Below are positions 35,542 through 43,923 of a stretch of DNA of 64,000 nucleotides, one piece after another. The notes under the pieces were generated by a model. That model searched no databases. It saw nothing but the letters and a program-made list of their open reading frames with translations, and had not been told where the DNA came from. The first letter of the stretch is position 1. Each line of letters begins with the position of its first letter. Made by a program: the position numbers and the translations under genes. Source of the DNA: Pseudomonadota bacterium (GTDB lineage: Bacteria > Chloroflexota > UBA6077 > JAJPGT01); the NCBI GenBank assembly GCA_021325655.1, contig JAJPGT010000041.1:62001-126000 (forward strand). The letters are read 5' to 3'.

Positions 35542-36428
35542 TGGCGCCGCTCCTCGAAGCCGAGCGCTTCGCCGAGCGAGGCGAAGCGGCTGCCGACGTA
35601 GATCAAGACGACGGTCACCACGAGCAGGATCACCGCGAGCGCGCTGGCCAGCCCAAAGTCGAGCAGCACCGTGGTCTGGTTGACGATGTGCTGGCTGAAC
35701 ATCGGGCTGCGGGCGTTGCCCAGGACGGTGGGGGTGATGTAGAAGCCGAGCGAGACGACGAACACCAGAACCACCCCCGCGGCGATGCCTGGCAGAGTCA
35801 GCGGGAGAAAGATACGGAAGAAGGCGGTCGCCGGCCGAGCGCCTAACCCCTGCGCCGCCGGCACCAGGTCCGGGTCCATCCGGCTCATCACCGCGAACAG
35901 CGGCAGGACCATGAAGGGCAGCATGATCTGGGTCATCCCGATCACCACGCCCAGCGTGTTCCCCATCAGCGTCAGCGGCTCGTGGACGATGCCGAGTGCC
36001 AGCAGGATGAAGTTGATCACCCCGCTCGGCCGCAGGAGCACGCTCCAGGCATAGGTCCGCACCAGCAGGCTCGACCAGAAGGGCAGGATCACCATCCCGG
36101 CCAGCACCCAGCGCACGCCGGGCGCGGTGGTGTGCATGAGATAGGCCCACGGATAGCCGAGCAGCAGGCAGGCCAGCGTCACGACCACCGCCACCTGAAG
36201 GGTGTAGCCCATCGAGATCAGGAAGGTGCGTGTCTGGAAGGCCTCCAGGTACGTCACCGGCGAGGGATCGGTGAGGCTGCGCAGCCCCATACCGAGCAGC
36301 GGGATACCGAAGGCGAGGAGCAGGAACACGATCCCGGGTAGGATCAGCAACCCCCAGCCGTCCACAACGGGCGGCCTGCGCCGGGCGGCCGCGCGCGCGG
36401 CCGCCCGGGCGACGACGGTCGAGCTCAT
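35538..36428 (-). CDS. ABC transporter permease, PotB-like
   Basis: A 296-residue permease with an Arg/Ala-rich N-terminal tail, six helices and the EAA loop VPAAQGLGARPATAFFRIFLP. It follows the binding-protein gene by 7 bases and overlaps the PotC-like gene. Confidence 0.9.
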   Translation of the reverse strand: MSSTVVARAAARAAARRRPPVVDGWGLLILPGIVFLLLAFGIPLLGMGLRSLTDPSPVTYLEAFQTRTFLISMGYTLQVAVVVTLACLLLGYPWAYLMHTTAPGVRWVLAGMVILPFWSSLLVRTYAWSVLLRPSGVINFILLALGIVHEPLTLMGNTLGVVIGMTQIMLPFMVLPLFAVMSRMDPDLVPAAQGLGARPATAFFRIFLPLTLPGIAAGVVLVFVVSLGFYITPTVLGNARSPMFSQHIVNQTTVLLDFGLASALAVILLVVTVVLIYVGSRFASLGEALGFEERRQ

Positions 36429-36435
36429 CGGATCC

Positions 36436-37665
36436 CTAGCTCGTCAACCACGCCTGCCACTGCTTGTCGACCTGGTCGCGGTTCTGGGCCCAATACTGGT
36501 CGTTCACGTAGATGGTGCTGCTGTCCACGTTCGCGATCCCGAGCAGGTTCTTGCGGTCCGGCTTGATCAGTGGGATCGCCTTGACGTTGGCCGGGCCGTA
36601 GGCGATGTAATCCGTGTAGCGGGCGCCAGCCTCGGGCGAGGTGATGTAGGCGATGAGCTGCATCGCCTCTTTCACGTGCTTGCTGCCCTTGGGGATCATG
36701 TTGTAGCCGCCGGTCATCGTCTCGCCGTGCCAGGTGTACTCAATCGGCGCCCCGTTCTGCTTGAAGGTCTGGAAGCGGCCGCTCCAGCACTCGCCCATGA
36801 CCGCGTCGCCGGTGGCGACCTTCTCGGCGCAGCCCTGGTAGTTAGTGGTGAACTCGACATGATCCTTGATGGTATCCCACTTCTTGAGCGCGCGCTGCAC
36901 GTCCAGCGGGTAGAGCTTGTCCGGGGGGACGCCGTCCGCAACCAGCGCGATCTCCAGCGGCATGGACTCCATGTCACCCATGACGATGCGCTTCCCGGGG
37001 AATTTCTGCAGGTCGAACAGGTCTGCCCAGCTCTGCGGCTTCTGCCCGGCCGGCATCTTGGTGGTGTTCCAGCCAAGCACTGTGCCGGAGGTGGTCTGCG
37101 CCACCCGATACGGGCCGTCGCCCTGCGGAAACTTGTCCGGTTGGAGGTCGGCGCAGGGGATCACGGTGCAATCCAGCTTCTCCAGGTACTTGGTCGAGTC
37201 GCCCAGGCCAAAGTCGGGGCCAGTGGTCACGACGTCCCAGGTGACGTTGCCGGACTCGACCATCGCCTTCAGCTTGGCGTAATCCACGTTGTCGTAGAGG
37301 ATCTTGATGTTGGGGTGGAGCTGCATGAACGGCTGGAGCCAGGCCTTCTCCTCCGCGTCCTGGAGCGCGCCGCCAAAGCTGACGTAGGTGATGGTCACCT
37401 GCTCACCACTCGACGCGGCGGCAGGTGTCGCCGCGGCCGACGGGGTAGGCGCGGCGGCCGGGCTGGCAACGGCGGCCGTGGTCGGCGCGGCCGCCCGAGT
37501 CGGCGCCGCTGGCGCGGCGGTGGCCGCGGCCGCGGTGGTCGGGGCAGTGGTGGGCGCGGCCGCGGCGGAGGTGGGCGCGGCGCTCGGCGCGGCGCCACCT
37601 GAACAGCCAGCGACGAATAGACAAGCAGTGACGAGACCGACGAGCGTCTGGGCCTTGCGCCTCAC
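36436..37665 (-). CDS. ABC transporter substrate-binding lipoprotein, PotD-like
   Basis: A 409-residue family-1/9 binding protein. The lipobox is LFVAGC (Cys21), followed by a roughly 70-residue Ala/Pro/Thr linker, then a PotD-type domain beginning VTITYVSFGGALQDAEEKAW. It defines the substrate of the P450/CoA operon, which is unknown. GTG 37665 is chosen because GGAGG sits 5 bases upstream and the lipobox is then at normal distance. Confidence 0.88.
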   Translation of the reverse strand: MRRKAQTLVGLVTACLFVAGCSGGAAPSAAPTSAAAAPTTAPTTAAAATAAPAAPTRAAAPTTAAVASPAAAPTPSAAATPAAASSGEQVTITYVSFGGALQDAEEKAWLQPFMQLHPNIKILYDNVDYAKLKAMVESGNVTWDVVTTGPDFGLGDSTKYLEKLDCTVIPCADLQPDKFPQGDGPYRVAQTTSGTVLGWNTTKMPAGQKPQSWADLFDLQKFPGKRIVMGDMESMPLEIALVADGVPPDKLYPLDVQRALKKWDTIKDHVEFTTNYQGCAEKVATGDAVMGECWSGRFQTFKQNGAPIEYTWHGETMTGGYNMIPKGSKHVKEAMQLIAYITSPEAGARYTDYIAYGPANVKAIPLIKPDRKNLLGIANVDSSTIYVNDQYWAQNRDQVDKQWQAWLTS

Positions 37666-37756
37666 AGCGTCCTCCACTCCTCCGGCATCAACACGCCGGG
37701 CAGCGCCCGGCTGCCAGGACCGGTTCCTGACGAACGATAGACCCACCCGGAAGGGC

Positions 37757-37773
37757 GGGCAATAGTATGGCCA
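37757..37773 (-). promoter_or_regulatory. Putative promoter of transport/catabolic operon with CATACTAT motif
   Basis: On the minus strand the sequence reads GGCCATACTATTGCCC, giving a possible -10 (TACTAT) about 97 bases before the binding-protein start. The same CATACTATxGCC core appears in the opposite orientation at 40098-40113 in front of the regulator gene, so it may be the regulator's binding site. Confidence 0.4.
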
Positions 37774-37852
37774 CACGATGGAAGAACGGTTTCATTGGTG
37801 TGCTGCCACAAGCACGGCACCGGCCCGCCGAGCGGCCCAGGGAAGGCTGTTG

Positions 37853-40072
37853 CTAGAGGAGATCCGCCAGCAGGCCGATCTGCAGCGCCAGCGCCAGGTC
37901 CAGGCGAACGCTCGGGTCGTCCAGGCTCGTCCCCAGCCGCTCCCCCACCTTACGCAGCCGGTAGGCGACGGTGTTGGGGTGCAGGTAGGCGCGGCGAGCG
38001 GTCTCGCGCTGGTTGAAGCCAGATTCGACGTAGGTCCGCAAAGTGGATAGCAGCAGCCGTTCGAACTCCCCGCCGCCCAGCAGCGGCCCCAGCCGCCGGC
38101 GCGCGAAGTCCAGCAGCTCCTCCCGGTCTCCCGAGGAGATGATCAGCCGGGCCACGCCAAGGGAGCGCGCGTCCACCACCCGGCCCGGCCCGCCCAGCTT
38201 GCAGGCGGCCTCCAGGGCGCCCCGGGTGAGGCGGTACGAGCGGGCGTAGTCCTCGGTGGCGCGGCAGAGGTCGCCGATCGCCGCGGAGACGATCGCGCCG
38301 GGGATCGCCCCCCGCACCTCTTCGATCGTCTCCTCCACCAGCGACCGCGGCGGCTCGGGATCGGGCCGGGCGCCCGCTCCGCGACGCCGGGCGGCCAGGA
38401 TGATGACGAGGTCGCCGTCCGTCGCGACCATGCTCGCGGGTGACCGCGCTCCTACCTTGGCTGCCACGACGTCGCGAAAGCGACGGCGGAGCCGGAGCTG
38501 CTCCGAGTCGCCCAGGCGCCGGTCGGGCGGGGCGGGGGCTTCGAGGCGGAGCACGACGACGTCTCGCGGCTCGGCGAGGTCGAAGCCGAGCTGCGCGACC
38601 CGAGCCGCAATCGTGTCCGGGCTGCTGTACGCGCCTGTCAGCAGGTCCATGACGACCTCGCCGCGCAGGTCCTGCTCGAGCTCCACCCGGGCGCGCAGCT
38701 TGGCCATCTCCAGCGCGACCCCGGTGATCGCTACCTCGATCAAGGCCCGATCCAGCGAGGTCAGTGGCTCCTGCCAGGGGAGTACCAGGTAGCCCGACAC
38801 CTCCGTCGGGGAGCGGATCACCGGGGCGACGAGGCGCGGCGCGCCGCGCAGCGGCGCCGGGCGGGCGGAGGGGGCGCGCGACGCCGCCAGCTCGCGCAGG
38901 AAGGCAGACAGGGCTGGGTCGCGCAGGCCATCGCTGGGGAGGGCGAGCACCTCCCAGCTCTCGCCGCCGGGCGGCGATGCCCCGGCCAGCGTCCGAAGCA
39001 GGTCGTCGTGCAGGACGACTGGACGCTGGAGCAGGCTGGCCAGCTCGCGAGCGATGCCGCCGATCCCCCGGTCGCTCAGCACCTGCTCCACCAGGCGCTG
39101 CTGGAGCGTGAGCGAGCGGGCAAGCTGCTCGTTCGCCTCGCGCAGCTCCCGGGCGAGGCGGGTCTCGGCCTGGTAGCGGCGGGCGTTCTCGATCGCGATT
39201 GCCGCGTGGCTGGCGAACGCTGACAGGAGCTGGGTGTGGCCGGGCTGGAACTCGTAGGCAGGATTCTTGCTGTGCACCGTGATCGTGCCGATGACCGCGC
39301 CGCGGGCAATCAGCGGGGCGCAGAGGACGGCGTGCACCTCGTACTCCGCTAGCTCCTCGATCCGGTGGCGATAGCGCTGGTAGTCGCGCACCATCACCGT
39401 GCGCCGGGCCGCCATGGTGCGCGAGGAGAGCCCCTTCTCGGCGCTCCATTCGACTCCCACCGACTCCGGCCCGGTCGCGGCCACGATGCGCAGCGTCCCC
39501 GCCTGCGGATCCAGCAGCACAATGTCACCCATGTCCGCGCCGAGCAGCTCGGTCGCGTCACGGATGATCTCGTCCAGCACCTCATCCAGGTCCAGCGAGG
39601 CGGCGATCCGACGAGCGGTGGCGTTGAGTCGCTCCAGCTCGTCCTCGCGGCGGCGTCCGCGGATGAGCAGGATCTCGCGCGCGAGCGCGAGGAGGAGCAG
39701 GGGGCAGCGATCGGCGAAACGGGCACGCTGGCCCGCGTCGGCGGCGCGGGCGATGACGGCTACCAGGCTGCCGTCTCCGACCTCCAGCGCCAGCCCAATC
39801 CGCGGCTCCGCGCCGCCCAGCTCGATCTCCGCCGTTCCTGCCAGCAGCCGCCCGACGGCGGCACGCAGCGACGCCTCATCCGGTGGGGGCAGCCCGGGCG
39901 TGTGGCGGACGTCCAGCCCACGCTCAGGCTGGAGGAGGACGACCAGCGCGTCCGGCACGTGTGTCTGAGCGAGCACCTCGCGCAGGGTGCGCCCGAGGAG
40001 CCGCTTCAGTCCACCTGCGCCGGGCGCCTCCCGGCGCAGCTCGCCATCCGAGGCAGCCGGCCGCGTCGCCAC
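37853..40072 (-). CDS. GAF-domain PucR-family transcriptional regulator
   Basis: A 739-residue cytoplasmic regulator. The N-terminal roughly 135 residues are a divergent sensory region. A GAF domain spans about residues 145-300 (LDLDEVLDEIIRDATELLGA to HAAIAIENARRY) and a coiled linker follows. Then come a second sensory segment, a CdaR/GGDEF-like domain and, at the C-terminus, the PucR HTH with RAYLHPNTVAYRLRKVGERLG. Such regulators activate purine, proline or aromatic catabolism in response to a small ligand. As the first gene of the array it is the likely controller of the transporter and P450/CoA genes. Confidence 0.88.
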   Translation of the reverse strand: MATRPAASDGELRREAPGAGGLKRLLGRTLREVLAQTHVPDALVVLLQPERGLDVRHTPGLPPPDEASLRAAVGRLLAGTAEIELGGAEPRIGLALEVGDGSLVAVIARAADAGQRARFADRCPLLLLALAREILLIRGRRREDELERLNATARRIAASLDLDEVLDEIIRDATELLGADMGDIVLLDPQAGTLRIVAATGPESVGVEWSAEKGLSSRTMAARRTVMVRDYQRYRHRIEELAEYEVHAVLCAPLIARGAVIGTITVHSKNPAYEFQPGHTQLLSAFASHAAIAIENARRYQAETRLARELREANEQLARSLTLQQRLVEQVLSDRGIGGIARELASLLQRPVVLHDDLLRTLAGASPPGGESWEVLALPSDGLRDPALSAFLRELAASRAPSARPAPLRGAPRLVAPVIRSPTEVSGYLVLPWQEPLTSLDRALIEVAITGVALEMAKLRARVELEQDLRGEVVMDLLTGAYSSPDTIAARVAQLGFDLAEPRDVVVLRLEAPAPPDRRLGDSEQLRLRRRFRDVVAAKVGARSPASMVATDGDLVIILAARRRGAGARPDPEPPRSLVEETIEEVRGAIPGAIVSAAIGDLCRATEDYARSYRLTRGALEAACKLGGPGRVVDARSLGVARLIISSGDREELLDFARRRLGPLLGGGEFERLLLSTLRTYVESGFNQRETARRAYLHPNTVAYRLRKVGERLGTSLDDPSVRLDLALALQIGLLADLL

Positions 40073-40097
40073 CGGAGCCCCCGCCCGCGCTGGAGTA

Positions 40098-40113
40098 TCG
40101 GCATACTATAGCC
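40098..40113 (-). promoter_or_regulatory. Putative promoter of PucR-family regulator with CATACTAT motif
   Basis: On the minus strand TATAGT (40110-40105) lies 33 bases before the GTG start, a good -10 position. On the plus strand the same site reads GGCATACTATAGCC, matching the motif at 37757-37773 in reverse orientation. Confidence 0.4.
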
Positions 40114-40195
40114 AGGCGCGCGGGCGTGGCGGGCAAAGCCCCGGCCCGGGGGCGCTGGTAGCCGTGCCCAGGGAGAATCGGCCGCGCTCCGGGGT

Positions 40196-40840
40196 TCAGT
40201 CGCCGGCCGCTCGGGTCGCCTGCGCGCGCGCTGCCGCTCGTTGCCTGCGCCAGATTACGGCGAGCAGGGCCAGGGCAGCGACGACGAGGCCGAGTCCGGC
40301 CGCCAGTTGGGCCGCGTCCTGTACCGTCTCGGCGATGCTCGGCCAGCTCTGGCCAAACACGTAGCCGATTGCCAGGTAGGCGCCCGTCCAGAGCGCCTCG
40401 CCAGCGACCGCGAATGCAGCGAAGAAGGCCAGCGGGTAGCGGCTGACGCCGGCCACAATGCTGGTGGGGAAGGCGAGCGGGGTGAGCAGCCAGCGGGTTG
40501 AGAAGACAGCCGCCCCCAGCCAGCCGCCGAAGCGCGCCCGGACGGCGTCGAGCCGGGCCGGGCCGAGGCCGAGCCGGGCGCCGTGCCGCTGGACCGCCTC
40601 CTCGCCCGCCCAGCGAGCCACGCCGTAGACGAGGCAGTCGCCGAGCACGGCGGCGCCGAACACCACCAGCGCAACAGGCAGCAGGTCGAGGTCTCCGTCG
40701 GCTACGAATCCGCCCGCGGCCAGGACGAGCACGTTGACCGGGATCGGCACACCGATCGAGCCGATCAGCACCGTGACGAAAAGGACGGGGTAGCCATACA
40801 GCAGCAGCCAGGTGAGGAGCTGGTCCGCGGAGAGGCTCAC
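40196..40840 (-). CDS. DedA-family (VTT-domain) membrane protein
   Basis: A 214-residue membrane protein of the DedA/SNARE-associated family, related to undecaprenyl-phosphate and phospholipid flippases. It has the re-entrant GSIGVPIPVNVLVLAAGGFVA loop and the second FSTRWLLTPLAFPTSIVAG loop, where the family carries conserved Arg and Pro. GTG 40840 overlaps the upstream stop by 4 bases, so it is co-translated with two small membrane proteins. Confidence 0.85.
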   Translation of the reverse strand: MSLSADQLLTWLLLYGYPVLFVTVLIGSIGVPIPVNVLVLAAGGFVADGDLDLLPVALVVFGAAVLGDCLVYGVARWAGEEAVQRHGARLGLGPARLDAVRARFGGWLGAAVFSTRWLLTPLAFPTSIVAGVSRYPLAFFAAFAVAGEALWTGAYLAIGYVFGQSWPSIAETVQDAAQLAAGLGLVVAALALLAVIWRRQRAAARAQATRAAGD

Positions 40841-41256
40841 CGGCCACCCCCAGGCAGCGGGGTGGCGGCGCCCGGGGGCGAGCCGGGCGGCGGGTGCGTG
40901 GCTTGAAAGCTGGCCACCGTCGAGCGGACGGTAGCGACGACCTCGTCCGGGCTGCGGCCCGTCTCGGCAGCGAGGTCGTTGAGACTGGCCCGCTCGTGCC
41001 CGGCTGGCGAGACGCCGAGCGCGTGGAAGATCACCTCCGGGGGCACATGGAAGGTGCGCGCAACGTACGGCACGGTCATCCAGCCGGCGATCAGGGAGAC
41101 GTCTGTCTGGCGCGGCGGCAGCGGTCGTCGCGGATGCCCCCGAGCGAGGCGATAGGCCGCCGGCGCGGCCAGGGCAATACCCACGACCGCGAGCGCAATG
41201 AGCGCGACGATGAGCCAGCGCTGCCAGCGCCCGTTGCCCGGGCCTCGCTCAGCCAT
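40837..41256 (-). CDS. Single-pass membrane protein with helical C-terminal module
   Basis: A 139-residue protein. After a short basic N-terminus comes one membrane segment (about residues 14-32), then a Pro/Arg linker. A compact helical module with VPYVARTFHVPPEVIFHALG and SLNDLAAETGRSPDEVVATV follows, resembling repeated helix-turn-helix-like 'SLxDIA' modules seen in DUF4405-type membrane proteins. A Pro-rich tail ends it. It overlaps both neighbours by a few bases. Function unknown. Confidence 0.65.
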   Translation of the reverse strand: MAERGPGNGRWQRWLIVALIALAVVGIALAAPAAYRLARGHPRRPLPPRQTDVSLIAGWMTVPYVARTFHVPPEVIFHALGVSPAGHERASLNDLAAETGRSPDEVVATVRSTVASFQATHPPPGSPPGAATPLPGGGR

Positions 41257-41494
41257 CGAAGGTGACGCGCTCCCAGAGGCTAAGAGCGCCGCGGCGACGG
41301 CGCGGTGCCGCGGCACCCCACTGCCAGCTCAGCAGCAGGGGCGCACCTTCCGCGCCAGCCAGGAGCATCCCCAGCCACGCATGGACCGCGAGGCCGGCCA
41401 GGCTGATCGGTAGCAGCGTGAGCGCGATGAGGCCGAGGCCCAGGTCGGAGGACGGATTGACCCCCGCCAGGTTGACCCGCTGTCGTGCGAACAT
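41249..41494 (-). CDS. Small membrane protein (81 aa)
   Basis: An 81-residue protein with a long hydrophobic stretch (about residues 18-47) and a C-terminal LLLSWQW segment, faintly like a shortened cytochrome b561/DUF4405 protein but without the heme His pairs. ATG 41494 has a GGAAGG tract immediately upstream. First gene of the three-gene DedA operon. Confidence 0.55.
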   Translation of the reverse strand: MFARQRVNLAGVNPSSDLGLGLIALTLLPISLAGLAVHAWLGMLLAGAEGAPLLLSWQWGAAAPRRRRGALSLWERVTFDG

Positions 41495-41589
41495 CCTTCC
41501 GACTCCGACTGTAGCGGCGCCATTGGGCAGAGGCCGAGCCTGGGCAGGCGCGGGAGAAACCCGGGCGGGCGCGGCGCCCAAGACACAGC

Positions 41590-42972
41590 CTAACCGCCGA
41601 ACGGGAACCGGCCGGGGAAGGGCGAGCCGCCGCGCTCCAATCCCGCTGGCACGGCGGTGCGGGTCACGCTGAAGCTGGCCCCATCGCTGCCGAGCGCGGA
41701 CGGGATGGCGAGCGGCTGGTCGCCAACAGTGGCCATGGTGATCGGCCGGGCCCCGGCCCCGGCGATGGTGACGGTCTGGCCGTCCTTGACGGCCGACCCG
41801 TTGCTGAACTGCACCGTCCCGAAGTCATCGAGCGGCGCCACGCCACGCCTGCTGCTGGGCGCCTCTTCCACCCATTCGGCCGACGACCTGGACGAGGCGT
41901 AGTGCTCCGTCTGCTGGTACGTCTGGCCGGTCGTGTTGTTGGTGAACGCGATCTGCCAGGTGTCGGTCCCGGCCTCGGTGATCGAGACGGTCACCGAATC
42001 GCCGGGATGGACGGCCAGTGGCACGGAGTGCGAGGCCTGCGGCAGCATCTCGATCCAGGCCGTGTCCACGACCCGGCCGCTCCCGGTCTGGGTCTCCTGG
42101 GTTCCGGCCTGAATCAGGTCTCGGGATTGCACCCCGCCGATGCCGACCCAGGTGGCGTCGATGCCGGCCGCGCCGCCCGCGGTGGGCTGCGGGACGGTCC
42201 AGGTTCCGCTCACCGCGGTGAACGTGCCGCCTGTCGCGGTGTAGCCCGCCCAGTTACGGGAGATGCTGCTCCCCGCCGGAGGCGCCCCGGCGGGCGACGG
42301 CTGGTCCGACTCTGGCACTCCGGGCGCCCCCGGAGCGGGCGAGCCAGCATCCGGCTGATTGTCGGACCGGATCTTCCAGGTCCCCTGGTCTAGGACCAGG
42401 GTGTAGTCGTTGCGGTCGCGCGACTGCTCCGTGGTTCCGTCGCTGTAGGTCGTGCTCCAGGTCTCATACGTGGTGGCGGTGGCAGTGGTGCCATTGACCG
42501 AGATCGGCCCCCACTCCAGCTTGACGAGCGCGATGCTCGTCACCCCGTGGTCGAGCAGATCCTGGTTGATCCGGACGAGCTCCTGGTAATGGTCCGGCGT
42601 GGAGGTGTCGGCCATCGCCGAGGGGTCGCGCGCTGCGATCGCTTGCGCCTGCTCGTCATTCCCACGTTGAATCACCTGCTTGATGGCCGCCTCCTGAGAC
42701 TGGTCGGCCTGAGTCCCAGAGACCAGGGGCGCGGCAGTGACCGCTGCGACCTGGCGAACGAGTGGCGCCAGGGCCGGCGTCACTGCGGGGCTCCAGGTCG
42801 CGGTGAAGCGACCGATAGCGACCCCCGCGAGCAGCGCAAGTGCAAGGCATGCTGCTGCGGCGAACTGCCTTTGTCGTCGTCCGGCCATTTCAGTGGTCGA
42901 ATCCGTCGCGGCTGGCTCGTCCGGAGCGGAGCGAATCGGGAGCAGGCGTGTCCTCCAGTTGAATGCGTTCAT
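41590..42972 (-). CDS. Secreted/anchored G1-family glutamic peptidase with N-terminal NTF2-like domain
   Basis: A 460-residue protein. One hydrophobic segment (about residues 36-54) anchors or exports it. Residues 93-208 look like an NTF2/SnoaL-type domain (IKQVIQRGNDEQAQAIAARD to LDQGTWKIRSD). From about residue 238 comes a peptidase G1 (eqolisin-like) beta-sandwich starting SRNWAGYTATGG. The expected catalytic Gln is Gln288 in LIQAG and the catalytic Glu lies in AEWVEEAP (Glu366-370). These enzymes are acid-active endopeptidases, common in fungi and rarer in bacteria. It has its own transcription unit. Confidence 0.8.
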   Translation of the reverse strand: MNAFNWRTRLLPIRSAPDEPAATDSTTEMAGRRQRQFAAAACLALALLAGVAIGRFTATWSPAVTPALAPLVRQVAAVTAAPLVSGTQADQSQEAAIKQVIQRGNDEQAQAIAARDPSAMADTSTPDHYQELVRINQDLLDHGVTSIALVKLEWGPISVNGTTATATTYETWSTTYSDGTTEQSRDRNDYTLVLDQGTWKIRSDNQPDAGSPAPGAPGVPESDQPSPAGAPPAGSSISRNWAGYTATGGTFTAVSGTWTVPQPTAGGAAGIDATWVGIGGVQSRDLIQAGTQETQTGSGRVVDTAWIEMLPQASHSVPLAVHPGDSVTVSITEAGTDTWQIAFTNNTTGQTYQQTEHYASSRSSAEWVEEAPSSRRGVAPLDDFGTVQFSNGSAVKDGQTVTIAGAGARPITMATVGDQPLAIPSALGSDGASFSVTRTAVPAGLERGGSPFPGRFPFGG

Positions 42973-43141
42973 GGCTACTGTCCTCTGCTACGCCCTCCGC
43001 GCCAGAGCTTTGGCAATCTGTGGTCCGGAGGGCTGTGTTCCGCGCCGGTCTGCCTCAAGACTACTCCAACTCCGGGGGGCGCGGTTCTTTTGGCAGCCGG
43101 CGCGGGTCAAATGGGCTCCACGGCACTGGGCCTGCGTGCAG

Positions 43142-43200
43142 CGGGCTAGAGCGGCGGCCCCACCCGCCACGCCTCAGGCCCGGGGCGCCGCTCTAGCCCG
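43142..43200 (-). terminator. 15-bp-arm hairpin overlapping stop codon
   Basis: Bases 43142-43156 and 43186-43200 are perfect complements around a 29-base loop that can pair further (GCCCC/GGGGC). The upstream arm includes the TAG stop of the secreted-protein gene at 43193. There is no U-tract. Confidence 0.55.
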
Positions 43201-43816
43201 CGCCAGCGCCCGAGCGCGGGGCGCCCCGCGGGGCGCGCGGGCCACCATGTCCGCCAGGGCCGTCCCCGTCATTGTCGAAGGTGCGGGCCATGAGCTGGCT
43301 GATCTTCGCGTCCAGACCGCTCTTCATCTGGTTGGCCTGGTCGGCGGTGAGCCGCCCGTCCTTGACCGCCTGGTCGATGCGGCTGGTCTCGTCTGCCTTC
43401 AGCGCCGCGGCGACCGTGTTCGGGTCGACGTTGTGCGCCCTGGCAACGTCGGTGAGCGACTTGCCCGCCAGCTCCTGGCGGAGCTGGCCAGTGCTGATGC
43501 CGATCGCTTTTGCCGCCACGTCCAGGTTCACGTGCCCGCCATGGCGCTCGCCCCAGGGTCCCTCTCCGGGTGGCAGGCCCTGCTCCTGGCGGACCTGGTC
43601 GATGGCCTGCTGGAGCTTCTCCTGGGTGATCCCCAGCTTGGCGGCGAGGGCCTGCAGGAACGACTGATACCGATTCTGGCCCGGGGGCCCGGGCGTCGTC
43701 TGCGCGGTCGGCGTCGGCGGCGCCTGCTGCGCGGAGACGACGCCCAGCGCCGCGCCCCCCAGCAGTAGTGCGGCCGCGCCCGCCGCGACGGCTTGCTTGA
43801 ACGAACGAGATGCCAC
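43193..43816 (-). CDS. Secreted helical-repeat protein
   Basis: A 207-residue exported protein. The signal peptide (ending VVSA-QQA, about residue 30) is followed by two related helical modules, FLQALAAKLGITQEKLQQAI and VAAKAIGISTGQLRQELAGK. Then come SLTDVARAHNVDPNTVAAAL and a long helix (DQAVKDGRLTADQANQMKSG), and a Gly/Arg-rich tail. Such small secreted proteins occur widely in Actinobacteria and Chloroflexota without known function. GTG 43816 follows AAGGAG. Its promoter has the phased 11-bp repeats, which points to envelope-stress-type control. Confidence 0.7.
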   Translation of the reverse strand: MASRSFKQAVAAGAAALLLGGAALGVVSAQQAPPTPTAQTTPGPPGQNRYQSFLQALAAKLGITQEKLQQAIDQVRQEQGLPPGEGPWGERHGGHVNLDVAAKAIGISTGQLRQELAGKSLTDVARAHNVDPNTVAAALKADETSRIDQAVKDGRLTADQANQMKSGLDAKISQLMARTFDNDGDGPGGHGGPRAPRGAPRSGAGAG

Positions 43817-43869
43817 GGTGTTGGACTCCTTGGGGCCACGAAAGTCTGTTTGTCGCGGCCTCCACGGAA

Positions 43870-43923
43870 ACTCTATGGTCCCCGGCTTAGCAGGCAGTAA
43901 GGCGAACTTTAGGGTTCGGTGAG
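43870..43923 (-). promoter_or_regulatory. Response-regulator box (site B): four phased 11-bp repeats plus -10
   Basis: Read on the minus strand, 43923-43880 splits into CTCACCGAACC, CTAAAGTTCGC, CTTACTGCCTG and CTAAGCCGGGG, all in an 11-base register. TAGAGT (43875-43870) begins exactly 15 bases after the start of the last unit. The array lies 64 bases before the start of the secreted-protein gene and overlaps the 3' end of mgsA. It matches sites A and C in layout. Confidence 0.75.
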
